Below, piece after piece: positions 18,103-26,596 of a stretch of 48,685 nucleotides of DNA. Position numbers and translations under genes: made by a program. Under the pieces are notes generated by a model. That model saw nothing but the letters and a program-made list of their open reading frames with translations, did not search any database and was not told the origin of the DNA. Each line of letters opens with the position of its first letter. Positions within the stretch are counted from its first letter, which is position 1. Source of the DNA: Desulfotomaculaceae bacterium (GTDB lineage Bacteria > Bacillota > Desulfotomaculia > Desulfotomaculales > Pelotomaculaceae); contig JAQVXL010000008.1 of assembly GCA_028709235.1 (NCBI GenBank), forward strand, positions 1 to 48,685, given 5' to 3'.

Positions 18103-18540
18103 TTAAAAACGCACATTGGCAAACATAGTCTTTTCTTTGTTCTGATCATTATAGTCGCTGGAGATGTCCATGTGATTAGGGACAAAGAGAAAAATACCGC
18201 TGCCGACCTTTTGCATACTGCCGTTTAAAGCATATGTCGCTCCACTAATAAAGTCAACTACCCGTTGGGCGAGATTAGCATCAGCCTGTTCCAGGTTAAC
18301 AATAACCGGCCGCCTGTTCTTGATGTTGTCGGTGATTCCTTTTACTTCCTCAAAAGATCTCGGCTCCACAACAACAACCCGCACCTGGCGCTGGGCATGC
18401 ATACTGATAACCGTGCCCTTCTCTTTTTTCTTCATCACGGGCTGCCCTTCACGTGGTTCTTCCCGGAGATTTTTTTCTTCTTCTAATAAATCTTCGTCTT
18501 CAAAACCCATGAAATTAAGCACTTTATCTACAATCTTCAT
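18103..18540 (-). CDS. sepF: Cell division protein SepF
   Basis: SepF anchors and bundles FtsZ filaments at the membrane. The N-terminal amphipathic helix (MKIVDKVLNFMGFED) is followed by a charged linker and the C-terminal SepF domain (about residues 50-140) with VEPRSFEEVKGITDNIKNRRPVIVNLE-type sequence (PRSFEE, RPVIVNL) and the dimer segment VVDFISGATYAL. The 145-residue length is typical. Because no ftsA is seen beside ftsZ in this window, SepF could be the principal FtsZ membrane anchor; that is inference. Confidence 0.96.
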   Translation of the reverse strand: MKIVDKVLNFMGFEDEDLLEEEKNLREEPREGQPVMKKKEKGTVISMHAQRQVRVVVVEPRSFEEVKGITDNIKNRRPVIVNLEQADANLAQRVVDFISGATYALNGSMQKVGSGIFLFVPNHMDISSDYNDQNKEKTMFANVRF

Positions 18541-18611
18541 TAACGCCAGACCTCCTTAATTAAAGTTTTTAAGTTATCTATTTAAGTTATTTATTGGTTA
18601 TTTTTAAAATT

Positions 18612-19298
18612 TTAATAATTACGGGTACCGAATAACGCAGTGCCAATCCTGACTAGATTTGCGCCTTCCTCCAAGGCGACTTCAAAGTCTCCCGTCATGC
18701 CCATAGAGAGAATGTCCATATTTATACCCTGAATATTGTCTTTAATCTGCCGGGCCAACTCTGCTGCCTGCCGGAAAACATAACGGACCTCATCCGGATC
18801 ATCACACAACGGAGCAATAGTCATTAAGCCGCACAGTTCTAGTCCGGGCAGGGCCACAGCAGCCTGCGCAAAATCCTCGGCCTCCGCCGGGGAAAGACCG
18901 TATTTGGCAGCTTCCCCGGCAACATTAACCTGAATAAGGGCCCGCGCGGTGACTCCGGCCTTACAGGCAGCCTGGCTGATGGCCACGGCCAGGGGCCAGC
19001 GGTCAAGGGAATGGATTAAACTGACTTTGTCAATAATCTTTTTAACTTTATTAGTCTGCAAATGTCCGATAAAATGCCATTCTAGATCCTGGGGCAGCAC
19101 AGGCTGTTTGCGCAAAAACTCCTGTACCCTGTTTTCTCCCAGGCTAAATACCCCCAGATTCAAGGTTTCGCTGATTATTTCCACAGGGATTGTCTTGGTT
19201 ACCGCCACCAGTTTAACATCTGCCGGGTTGCGGCCGGCGCGCAGAGCCGCGGCACTGATCCGTTTTCGAACCCGGTCCAGATTTTCCTTTAATCTCAC
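18612..19298 (-). CDS. PLP homeostasis protein, YggS/YlmE family
   Basis: This pyridoxal-phosphate-binding TIM-barrel protein buffers PLP rather than catalysing a known reaction. The PLP lysine lies in KLVAVTKTIPVE near residue 31; GENRVQEF and WHFIGHLQTNKVKK follow, and the phosphate-binding SMGMTGDFEVAL is near the end. At 228 residues it matches the family. Translation appears to start at GTG 19298. It is the homologue of YlmE, which precedes sepF (ylmF) in B. subtilis. Confidence 0.94.
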   Translation of the reverse strand: MRLKENLDRVRKRISAAALRAGRNPADVKLVAVTKTIPVEIISETLNLGVFSLGENRVQEFLRKQPVLPQDLEWHFIGHLQTNKVKKIIDKVSLIHSLDRWPLAVAISQAACKAGVTARALIQVNVAGEAAKYGLSPAEAEDFAQAAVALPGLELCGLMTIAPLCDDPDEVRYVFRQAAELARQIKDNIQGINMDILSMGMTGDFEVALEEGANLVRIGTALFGTRNY

Positions 19299-19314
19299 AA
19301 TTATTTACACACCT

Positions 19315-20280
19315 TTATTCTACTAACCATCCTTCCCTGACCAAAACGGGATTGCTGACAAAACTGCTGCCCTCGTTGACCCCGTCTCCGGACATGGCAA
19401 CTCTCCCGGACAGCGCCCCCTCTATCTCTACAGGCGTCCACACCGCTTTTTTCTTTACGACAAGGTAGATACCGGGTTGATCATCATGATAGACAATCGC
19501 TTGCTCCGGCGCCAAAAGACCTTTAAGCGCCCTGGTTGTTACGTTAATAGTCACCCTGCGGTGATGAATTATTTGTTCAGGAAAGCCTGCCAGCAGGAAT
19601 GTACCTTCCACGTTGTCAGATGTGATGTTTAGTTGGCCGCGCTTTATGCTGAAATCGAAATTTTCCCAGGAAGCCGGCAGAGTTTCAAGTCCATCCCAAT
19701 AACTGCCGGCAAAAGCTGATTTTGGCATAGTACCGTATATGTATACAGGAGCAAGGTTTTCAATAATTTTAAAAACAGGCTGCCCTTTATCAACTTTAGC
19801 TCCATCAGAGATGGGCTGATTATCTATTTTTTCTATTGCCGGCATTTCCAATACCCCAATGTTTGCAGGGGCCAGGATACTTTCATAACCGTCCAGGTGG
19901 GTGCATAAAATACCGGTGGTGTCAGTGTATATGTCAAATGTTATTTCACCGATATCCTGTTCCGAAGAAATTACTTCAGCCGCCTTAGCCCCCATTTCCA
20001 GACGTTCGCCGTCCGGCAGAGCCAGGCGGAGCCTGCCGTTAGACGGCGATTTAACCACTATCTCTTCTTTAATCAGGATCCCATCCAGGGTTGTTGTCTG
20101 GCTGGTTGTCTCCATTGAGAGAATACGTACTTTTGCCATCGTGGAAACAAGAAAGTGCCTGCTCAAAATAATAATAATGATTAGTATAATAGCGGCCAAA
20201 AAATAATTATTAAAATGTTTTTTCGGCCTGGATCGTTTTTTCTTCGGTAAAGGTATGAGTGAACCGTTATCATTTCTCAT
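19315..20280 (-). CDS. HlyD-like membrane protein
   Basis: The protein has a short basic cytoplasmic N-terminus, one membrane segment (about residues 27-48) and an extracellular region. It contains a biotinyl-lipoyl-like segment in IVVKSPSNGRLRLALPDGERLEMG and a second DGAKVDKGQPVFKI, as in HlyD/MFP adaptor proteins. No long coiled-coil hairpin is obvious, and no transporter gene is adjacent, so it may not serve efflux. Similar proteins are, to my recollection, found next to yggS-sepF in Clostridia, suggesting a link with the envelope or division. ATG 20280 is chosen over TTG 20295; neither has a strong ribosome site. Confidence 0.7.
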   Translation of the reverse strand: MRNDNGSLIPLPKKKRSRPKKHFNNYFLAAIILIIIIILSRHFLVSTMAKVRILSMETTSQTTTLDGILIKEEIVVKSPSNGRLRLALPDGERLEMGAKAAEVISSEQDIGEITFDIYTDTTGILCTHLDGYESILAPANIGVLEMPAIEKIDNQPISDGAKVDKGQPVFKIIENLAPVYIYGTMPKSAFAGSYWDGLETLPASWENFDFSIKRGQLNITSDNVEGTFLLAGFPEQIIHHRRVTINVTTRALKGLLAPEQAIVYHDDQPGIYLVVKKKAVWTPVEIEGALSGRVAMSGDGVNEGSSFVSNPVLVREGWLVE

Positions 20281-20402
20281 TTTATATAAACCCAAGATTT
20301 GCCCTCAAATGGGATTCATTTCGACAGCGTGGGATCTAAATCCTGCGTGGATCTGTCTCTTCCTGCTTTTTTTTTATAAATACATGTCATTTGCATTTTC
20401 AA

Positions 20403-21791
20403 TCACTGGTGGCCCGTTTCGTTTTCTGCCAGCGGCAGCAGGAACGAAAAAGTGCTCCCCTTGCCAACCTTGCTTTCAACCTGGACCCGGCCTTTATGGA
20501 CCTCAATAATATGTTTTACGATTGAAAGACCCAGCCCGGTGCCGCCAAGATCCCTGGAACGGGCTTTATCAACCCTGTAAAAGCGCTCAAATAAACGGGC
20601 CACGTTTTCCGGTGGAAGACCAATGCCGTTATCCTGCACATCAACCTTCATAAAGCCATTTTCAATTCCGGCGCTGATGCGGATAACCCCTCCCGCCTGG
20701 GTATAATTTATCGCATTGTCGATCAGGTTCAGGAGCACCTGCCTGATCATATCGGGATCAGCGTGTACAAGCGGCAGGGTTCCCGGTGTGTCCAGGTCTA
20801 TGGTCAGGTTCTTTTCCTCTGCCTTAGCGTGCATGATCTCAGAAGTGAGTTTGATCTGGTCCTTAATATCATACGCCTCAAGGTTTGGTACAAACCGATC
20901 TTCTTCTATTTTTGAGAGGCGCAGCAAATCGTCAATTAACCGTGAAAGCCTTTCCGCTTCCTTGTTAATAATCAAAAGAAATTTCCTGGCATCAGCCAGG
21001 TCCTCGCACCCTCCATCCAATAAAGTTTCCGCAAAACCCCTGATTGATGTCAGAGGGGTCCTCAGCTCATGAGAGACATTGGCCACAAACTCACTGCGCA
21101 TTTCCTCATATTTTTTCTTTTCAGTCACGTTTTTTAATATTGCGACTACTTCACTGGCATCCCCATCTGTATTAGTAGGAATCACATGGAATAGAAATAC
21201 CCGGCGATCAGGCGCTGACAACTGGATCCTCTTCTTGATCGATTTGCCTGTCTCCAGTGACTCGTGCAGCATTTTTTCCAGATTAGAATCACGAATGACC
21301 CTGAATATATTTCTCCCTTTACTGGCTTCATTTGTAATTCTAAATAGTCCTTCCACCACTGAGTTGAGTAAAATCACACGTCCCCAACTGTCTATTATGA
21401 TTACGCCGTCGGACATGCTGTTGACAATAGCCTGCAGCCTGCCCTTCTCCGCATTGAGGCGGTCAGTTATTTTTTTTAAACGCTTGGCCATACAATTGAT
21501 TGAACGGGCCAGATCACCTATTTCATTTTGCGGGTAGTCGGGCATATACTGTTCAAAGTTCTCGCCGGCCACACTTTGCGCTATAGAAGTAACTTCTCTT
21601 AACGGGTTTATTAAACTGCTATATAAAATCCAGGCCAGTACCAGGCTGCAAAAAAACGATATGATTACAAAAAACCAGAGGCTGATTAAGTTAAAATAAT
21701 AAAGCTTGGCCAGGCCTATAAATACAACAAACAGAAAAAAATAACTGGCAACCGGCCTCCAGCCGATATTCCTGAGAATTCTAAAGAGCAT
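20403..21791 (-). CDS. PhoR-type sensor histidine kinase
   Basis: This membrane kinase partners the response regulator encoded just upstream. Two membrane segments (about residues 14-30 and 34-60) are followed by HAMP (60-112), PAS (117-222), HisKA with VSHELRTPLTS (phosphorylated His241), and an ATPase domain with N-box NAINYTQAG, DNGIGLP and GGTGLGLS. There is almost no extracellular loop, so the signal is probably read within the membrane or by the PAS domain. Its ATG overlaps the regulator stop (TAATG at 21789-21793). Phosphate sensing is suggested by similarity to PhoR/PnpS only; no pst or pho target genes are in the window. Confidence 0.9.
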   Translation of the reverse strand: MLFRILRNIGWRPVASYFFLFVVFIGLAKLYYFNLISLWFFVIISFFCSLVLAWILYSSLINPLREVTSIAQSVAGENFEQYMPDYPQNEIGDLARSINCMAKRLKKITDRLNAEKGRLQAIVNSMSDGVIIIDSWGRVILLNSVVEGLFRITNEASKGRNIFRVIRDSNLEKMLHESLETGKSIKKRIQLSAPDRRVFLFHVIPTNTDGDASEVVAILKNVTEKKKYEEMRSEFVANVSHELRTPLTSIRGFAETLLDGGCEDLADARKFLLIINKEAERLSRLIDDLLRLSKIEEDRFVPNLEAYDIKDQIKLTSEIMHAKAEEKNLTIDLDTPGTLPLVHADPDMIRQVLLNLIDNAINYTQAGGVIRISAGIENGFMKVDVQDNGIGLPPENVARLFERFYRVDKARSRDLGGTGLGLSIVKHIIEVHKGRVQVESKVGKGSTFSFLLPLAENETGHQ

Positions 21792-22501
21792 TAGATGTCC
21801 TCCTTAAAGCGGTAACCGACCCCGCGCACAGTTTCTATAAGCTCGAAGACTCCCGGTTCCGGCGCCAGTTTCTGCCTGATGTGCCGTATGTGCACATCAA
21901 CAGTACGGGAATCAACTGGATTATCGTAGCCCCAAACCCGTTCCAGCAGCTGTTCCCGTGTGAATACTTTACCCCGGCGCCGCGCCAAGTAGCACAAAAG
22001 CTCAAATTCCTTCTGGGTCAGGTCCTGCTTAACGCCATTTGAATAAACGGCGTGTTTTTCCTCATCTATAACCAGCTGGCCAATTTCCATAATTTTACCG
22101 GCAAACTTTTCTTCTGCCCGGTTATCAACCTGGACAGACCTGCGCAGCCGCGCTTTGACTCTGGCCACAAGCTCCCGGGGGCTGAAGGGTTTTACTATGT
22201 AATCGTCGGCGCCCATTTCCAGCCCCAGGACCCGGTCAAGTTCCCCGGCCCTGGCGCTTAAGAAAATCACTGGAATGAACCTGGTAGCTGAATCATGCTG
22301 CAGCTCCCGGCATACCTCGAAACCGTTCATACCCGGCAGCATTACGTCCAGAATGATTAAGTCCGGCAGCTCTTCCCGGGCCATTTCCAGACCCCGGGCG
22401 CCATCAGGGGTGGCTATTACCTCAAAGCCTGCCCTTTCCAGGTTGAAACGGACCAGTTCCAGTATATTCTTCTCATCTTCCACCACGAGTATTTTGGACA
22501 T
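21791..22501 (-). CDS. OmpR/PhoB-type response regulator
   Basis: The receiver domain (residues 1-120) has the acidic pair in VVEDEKN, phosphorylated Asp52 in ILDVMLPGMNG and the KPFSPRELVARV loop. The C-terminal winged helix ends with VDVHIRHIRQKL and VRGVGYRF. ATG 22501 (MSKILVVEDE) is chosen because GGAAG precedes it; the frame extends to 22525, but those codons are not conserved. It forms a two-gene operon with the histidine kinase. The DNA targets are unknown. Confidence 0.92.
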   Translation of the reverse strand: MSKILVVEDEKNILELVRFNLERAGFEVIATPDGARGLEMAREELPDLIILDVMLPGMNGFEVCRELQHDSATRFIPVIFLSARAGELDRVLGLEMGADDYIVKPFSPRELVARVKARLRRSVQVDNRAEEKFAGKIMEIGQLVIDEEKHAVYSNGVKQDLTQKEFELLCYLARRRGKVFTREQLLERVWGYDNPVDSRTVDVHIRHIRQKLAPEPGVFELIETVRGVGYRFKEDI

Positions 22502-22525
22502 CCTGATCTTCCTTTCACATGACAA

Positions 22526-23338
22526 CTATTTCAACATTATCAGAGACGCCATCCGCCCGGTCCTGCCTTTCTCAGCGCGGTAGGAGAAAAACAAATCACG
22601 ATGGCATGATGTGCATAAACGTGCTGTTAATATATTTACAGGGTTAAGACCTGCCTCAAGCAGGACCCGCCTGTTGGCCTCCCATAAATTGAGCCTCCAC
22701 TTGCCTGCCGTTACCTTTGCCGCCAGCTCACGGCCGCAGTGAAAAGCATCCCGGAACCGGCTCATCACAGGTTCATCTACTTCATAACAGCAGGGACCGA
22801 TGGAAGGGCCTATACCCGCCAGACAATGGCGCGGGTCGGTACCGAAAGACTCAGTCATTCTTTCTATTACTTTTAGTCCGATTTTAAGGGCCGTGCCTTT
22901 CCAACCGGCATGGGCCAGCGCCACCACCTGCCGCACCGGGTCAAGGAAAAATATTGGCACACAGTCTGCATAATAGCTGGAAAGGGGCACGCCGCGCCAC
23001 CCTGTGATCAGGGCGTCAGTATCCGGCAGCGAATCATCATAAGCAAGGGCGCCCCGGCCCAGATCACTTTCTTCTACCAATTTGATCCCATCGCTATGCA
23101 CTTGCCGGCCGGCTACCAAATGGCGGGGATTTATGCCCAGTGACCGGCAGGCCAGGTCTCTGTTTACCCGTACCTGGTCATGATCATCTCCCACATGAAA
23201 GGAGGTGTTGAGGCTGTGGTAAAACCCTGTGCTGACGCCCCCTTTACGGGTGGTGAAACCATGAGTGACCAGGCCGGACGACTCCAGGTGCGTAAACGAA
23301 AAAAATGTTAACTCACCTTTTGGAGCGATTGCATACAA
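22526..23338 (-). CDS. pgeF: Purine nucleoside phosphorylase / laccase-domain protein (YlmD, PgeF)
   Basis: This belongs to the DUF152 (laccase-like, YfiH/YlmD) family, whose members cleave or deaminate purine nucleosides at a zinc site. Zinc-binding and fold motifs are visible: VTHGFTTRKGGVS, NRDLACRSLG, YADCVPIFFLDP, ALAHAGWKGTALKI and GPCCYEV. The length of 270 residues is normal. It is the homologue of ylmD, which directly precedes ylmE in B. subtilis; here a two-component system and an HlyD-like gene intervene. It lies 27 bases downstream of a beta-CASP nuclease gene. Confidence 0.9.
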   Translation of the reverse strand: MYAIAPKGELTFFSFTHLESSGLVTHGFTTRKGGVSTGFYHSLNTSFHVGDDHDQVRVNRDLACRSLGINPRHLVAGRQVHSDGIKLVEESDLGRGALAYDDSLPDTDALITGWRGVPLSSYYADCVPIFFLDPVRQVVALAHAGWKGTALKIGLKVIERMTESFGTDPRHCLAGIGPSIGPCCYEVDEPVMSRFRDAFHCGRELAAKVTAGKWRLNLWEANRRVLLEAGLNPVNILTARLCTSCHRDLFFSYRAEKGRTGRMASLIMLK

Positions 23339-23365
23339 TTCTCTGATTCCTCTCCTCTCACTGGT

Positions 23366-24916
23366 TTACTTGGCTTTGTTAATAATGTTATCAAGATCAG
23401 TAAGCCCCCTGAGGATATCCCACCGGGTTTCATTGTTAAGGCCTGATGCCAGCAGTCCCTGCAGTTTGGTGGCGATAGAATCGTATAATGTTTTGATGTT
23501 GTCTTCCGGCGCAGCTATGGCGCCTTCCGGCAGCAGTTCCACAACCTGATCCAGCACCGGTACCGTTACTTGCAAACCATGCTCTGCTCGCAGCAGATCC
23601 GCCAGGGCCGTCGCTGCCTCCGGTTCACCGTGGACTACAAAGATTTCCCGCAGCGGCTTCCTGAAGTTGTTCACCCATTCAACCAGTCCCGCCTGGTCGG
23701 CATGGGATGAATAGCCCTCAATAAGTTTTATGTCCGCTTTTACCGCGATATCATCACCAAATATACGGACTGTTTCCTGGCCGTCCAGGATCTGCCGGCC
23801 CAAACTGCCCTCCGCCTGATAACCGACAAACAGCACCGTGCTTTCCGGCCGCCACAAGTTGTATTTAAGATGGTGCCTGATCCGGCCGGCTTCACACATA
23901 CCGCTGGCGGAGATGATGATCGTCCTGTCCGCCTGGTTCAGAAGTTTTGATTCCTCAGCGGTTTTGGTGAATTCAATACCTGGGATCTGATGGGGATCCT
24001 CACCTTTATGAATCAGGCAGGCTGCTTCCTCGTCAAAGAAGTCATGGTGTCTCCAGAATACTTCGGTGGCAGCCGTGGCCAGCGGGCTGTCGATATATAT
24101 CGGCATATCCGGCATCCTTTTCTCCTTCATCAACAAATACAAGTGAAAAAGAAGGTCCTGGGTACGCTCAACCGCAAAGGCGGGAATGACCAGGTTGCCC
24201 CCTTTATTATAGGTTTCCCAGATAATGCCGTGTAATGACTCTATTTCTTCTTCCGAGTTGTGCAGGCGCGCGCCATAAGTTGACTCCATGATCACGTAAT
24301 CTGCTTCATCTATAGTTGATGGATCTTTGACAATAGGCCGGTCCTTATTGCCGATATCGCCGGAAAACACCAGCTTGGTATCTGAACCGTTCTCACGGAC
24401 GCATATTTCAACCATAGCCGACCCGAGAATATGGCCCGCGTCTACGAAACGCATTCTTATATCGGGTGTCAGCTGGATTATTTCGTCATAGCTGACAACC
24501 TCAAAATAGGACAGGGCTTCATAGGCGTCGTTAATTGTATAAATTGGTTCGATGAGGCTTCTGCCGGCCCGGCGGTTCTTGCGGTTTTTCCGCTCAACCT
24601 CCATCTCTTGGATGTAAGCGCTGTCAGGCAGCAACACTTCACAAAGTTCAACGGTGGGCGCAGTGGCATAAACTTTACCTTTAAAACCATGCTTGCATAA
24701 CTTGGGAATCAAACCGCTGTGATCTATGTGAGCGTGTGTCAACAAGACATAATCCACGCTGCGCGGCGGAACCCTAAAACTCTGGTAATTATGCTCTCTT
24801 ATTTCTTTCCTGCCCTGATACATGCCGCAATCGACCATAATCCGTGTATTTGCGGCCTCCAAAAGAAAACAGGAGCCGGTCACAATTTCGGCTGCCCCCA
24901 AAAATTGCAGATGCAT
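23366..24916 (-). CDS. Beta-CASP metallo-beta-lactamase fold nuclease-like protein
   Basis: The protein resembles the CPSF73-like RNA-processing nucleases. The metal site THAHIDHSG (about residues 60-68) is complete, followed by DAGHILGSA and a beta-CASP insertion with VIPAFAVERTQ, ISASGMCEAGRI and a GYSSHADQ motif; the C-terminal VVHGE is the RMMBL region. At 516 residues it is long enough for a C-terminal extension (450-516). It is a probable ribonuclease, acting in the cytoplasm. The gene has no dedicated partner beyond pgeF downstream. Confidence 0.93.
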   Translation of the reverse strand: MHLQFLGAAEIVTGSCFLLEAANTRIMVDCGMYQGRKEIREHNYQSFRVPPRSVDYVLLTHAHIDHSGLIPKLCKHGFKGKVYATAPTVELCEVLLPDSAYIQEMEVERKNRKNRRAGRSLIEPIYTINDAYEALSYFEVVSYDEIIQLTPDIRMRFVDAGHILGSAMVEICVRENGSDTKLVFSGDIGNKDRPIVKDPSTIDEADYVIMESTYGARLHNSEEEIESLHGIIWETYNKGGNLVIPAFAVERTQDLLFHLYLLMKEKRMPDMPIYIDSPLATAATEVFWRHHDFFDEEAACLIHKGEDPHQIPGIEFTKTAEESKLLNQADRTIIISASGMCEAGRIRHHLKYNLWRPESTVLFVGYQAEGSLGRQILDGQETVRIFGDDIAVKADIKLIEGYSSHADQAGLVEWVNNFRKPLREIFVVHGEPEAATALADLLRAEHGLQVTVPVLDQVVELLPEGAIAAPEDNIKTLYDSIATKLQGLLASGLNNETRWDILRGLTDLDNIINKAK

Positions 24917-25075
24917 TAATAGACCCCCTACTTGCGCTTTTTAGTAAAACAATTCCGTCTGAATGATGCAAATCCCTCTTTTTTTGTGCTTAGCCCGACA
25001 ATATAATCGGTGAAGAATTGTTTAAAAATCGACATCTCGAAATGAGGGCGGCCCGCACCCGGGCAGAAAAAAACA

Positions 25076-25093
25076 GGCCGGATCTATCCGGCC
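25076..25093 (-). terminator. Terminator after the LysM protein gene
   Basis: GGCCGGAT-AG-ATCCGGCC is a perfect 8-bp stem, followed on the transcript by TGTTTTTTTC (to 25065). It lies 50 bases after the stop. Confidence 0.85.
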
Positions 25094-25143
25094 CTGCACT
25101 GTCAGCAAACTACCCCTTGTGATCACGTTCCGCTTACCTTTGA

Positions 25144-26331
25144 TTAGAAGCGGCAGCGCAGCTCCACATTATCAATATTGACACTGTTGTTATTGCCGGC
25201 GCCCGGCTCAAAGGTAAACCTCACTTCCGCCGTCCGCGCCCCGGCAGGCACACGGCCGGTTGACAGGCTGTATCTCTGGTACCTGTTATTCGGTATGTTT
25301 TCCTGGGAGTACCTGGGTTCAGTTCTGCCCACGAAGGCGCCGGCGTTGTTGTAATAGAGTATCTCGACAAACAGAACAAATCTGCCGGTGCGGCCGGCCT
25401 GGACATTTTCCCTGGCCCACCAAATCAGGTCATAGATCCTCCCCGCTTCGATATCAGTCCTCTGTGACAGTACGGCTCTTGATCTGCGGACTGTTCCCAG
25501 TTCAGCGGCATAATTACCGGTACGGGAGCTTGTTGAGCGGGACACGTTGCTGGCGCTCCAACCGGGCGGCGCCGACTGGGGTCTCGGCCATCTCTCAAAA
25601 TCGGAGTTTTCCAGGATATTGATATCGGGGCAGGCTGTCGGTCTCGGCGTCGGTGTCGGTCTCGGTGTTGGCCTGGGCGTCGGTCTCGGTGTTGGTCTCG
25701 GCGTTGGGGTGGGGGCGGTTGTTCTGACCCTGATAGTAGTGGAAATCCCCCGGTTTGCTAATTCTTCGGCAACATTAAAACCTTCAATGGTGATTTGCCC
25801 GGGCGCGACCTGCTCCCCTTGATTATTTCTCTGGTTCCATACAACTCTAAAAACCTGGCGTTCCCCCGGCCTCAGGACTACAGTGGAGGCTTGCTGGGCA
25901 AAAAACCGTCCCCGCGACCAGCGCCAGACTATCCCCTGGTTCGGGCCGCGCCTGGCCAGAAACTCGAAACGCTGGGCAGTCCGGTAACGGAGAGAAACAT
26001 TCCTGTTGCTTGTGTTTGCTTTGATCAGGGTGATTACCACGCTTTCTCCCCTGCCGTAAGTCCTTTGGTCGGTAAAAATAGTGTACAAAAGGTTGCCGAT
26101 ACGGCGGCTAACTTCATTCTCCCGGCCGCCGCCCGTATCTCCGTTCTCTTCACCGTTATCTCCGTTTTCTTCATCGTTATCCCCGTTCCCGGGAATAGTA
26201 AGCACCTGGCCGACAAATATAACATTGGGATCGGCAATATTATTTGCCTGGACCAGGGCCTCCACAGTGGTGTCGAAACGCTGGGCAATTGCAAATAGAG
26301 TGTCCCCGGTCTGAACCGTATAGGTTGCCAT
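25144..26331 (-). CDS. LysM, BsuPI-like and carbohydrate-binding-like protein without signal peptide
   Basis: There are four parts. An N-terminal LysM domain (residues 2-47, YTVQTGDTLFAIA to GQVLTIPG) binds N-acetylglucosamine polymers. An acidic linker follows (48-73). A domain like the BsuPI intracellular proteinase inhibitor (about 92-185) contains WRWSRGRFFAQQ and LRPGERQVF. A Pro-Thr-Arg repeat (206-232) then leads to a jelly-roll-like module (238-395, NILENSDFERWP to VNIDNVELRC) resembling a carbohydrate-binding domain. No signal peptide or membrane segment precedes the LysM, so the protein should stay cytoplasmic, as do SafA-type spore coat proteins made in the mother cell. A sigma-K-like promoter lies upstream. 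A spore coat or exosporium role is inferred. Start ATG 26331 follows GGGAGGG. Confidence 0.85.
   Translation of the reverse strand: MATYTVQTGDTLFAIAQRFDTTVEALVQANNIADPNVIFVGQVLTIPGNGDNDEENGDNGEENGDTGGGRENEVSRRIGNLLYTIFTDQRTYGRGESVVITLIKANTSNRNVSLRYRTAQRFEFLARRGPNQGIVWRWSRGRFFAQQASTVVLRPGERQVFRVVWNQRNNQGEQVAPGQITIEGFNVAEELANRGISTTIRVRTTAPTPTPRPTPRPTPRPTPRPTPTPRPTACPDINILENSDFERWPRPQSAPPGWSASNVSRSTSSRTGNYAAELGTVRRSRAVLSQRTDIEAGRIYDLIWWARENVQAGRTGRFVLFVEILYYNNAGAFVGRTEPRYSQENIPNNRYQRYSLSTGRVPAGARTAEVRFTFEPGAGNNNSVNIDNVELRCRF
25638..25718. repeat. Tandem repeat encoding the Pro-Thr-Arg linker
   Basis: About six degenerate copies of a 12-base unit (GGTCTCGGCGTC or GGTGTTGG variants) lie within the LysM gene and encode the PTPR repeats. 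The copies differ at third positions. Such tracts can change length by slippage in units that keep the frame. Confidence 0.8.
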
Positions 26332-26372
26332 CTTTTTCCCTCCCTTTCTTGGAAAATTACAAACCTTTTTTT

Positions 26373-26400
26373 CATTTTATGTCTTTTTAATTTGAATTGT
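26373..26400 (-). promoter_or_regulatory. Possible sigma-K promoter of the LysM protein gene
   Basis: On the minus strand ACA (26400-26398) is followed after 16 bases by CATAAAATG (26381-26373). The sigma-K consensus is AC, 16-17 bases, CATANNNTA, so one position differs. The region is AT-rich, so chance is not excluded. Confidence 0.4.
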
Positions 26401-26419
26401 TCCTCCGAGAAAAAGAAGA

Positions 26420-26442
26420 AGCCGTTTTCTGAGAAACCGGCT
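26420..26442 (-). terminator. Terminator after the lactate permease gene
   Basis: AGCCGGTTTC and GAAAACGGCT pair around loop TCA (one mismatch), and TCTTCTTTTTCTC follows. It lies 155 bases downstream of the permease stop. Confidence 0.6.
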
Positions 26443-26596
26443 GTAGATCTGCTTAAATAAGCGAACAGGGTAACAAGGCTTAGGGTTTTTTGGTGATACA
26501 CCATCACTATGTGTTTGAAATCATCACTGGTTTTCTATCTGCGGATTTTTTAAAGTAATCTGTAAGGCCGCTGTCCCGCTTCTCATTTCTCAGATC

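Noticed and set aside
25638-25718. Repeat tract considered as a CRISPR or regulatory array
   Set aside because: The units are 12-base coding repeats without spacers, encoding a Pro-Thr-Arg linker.
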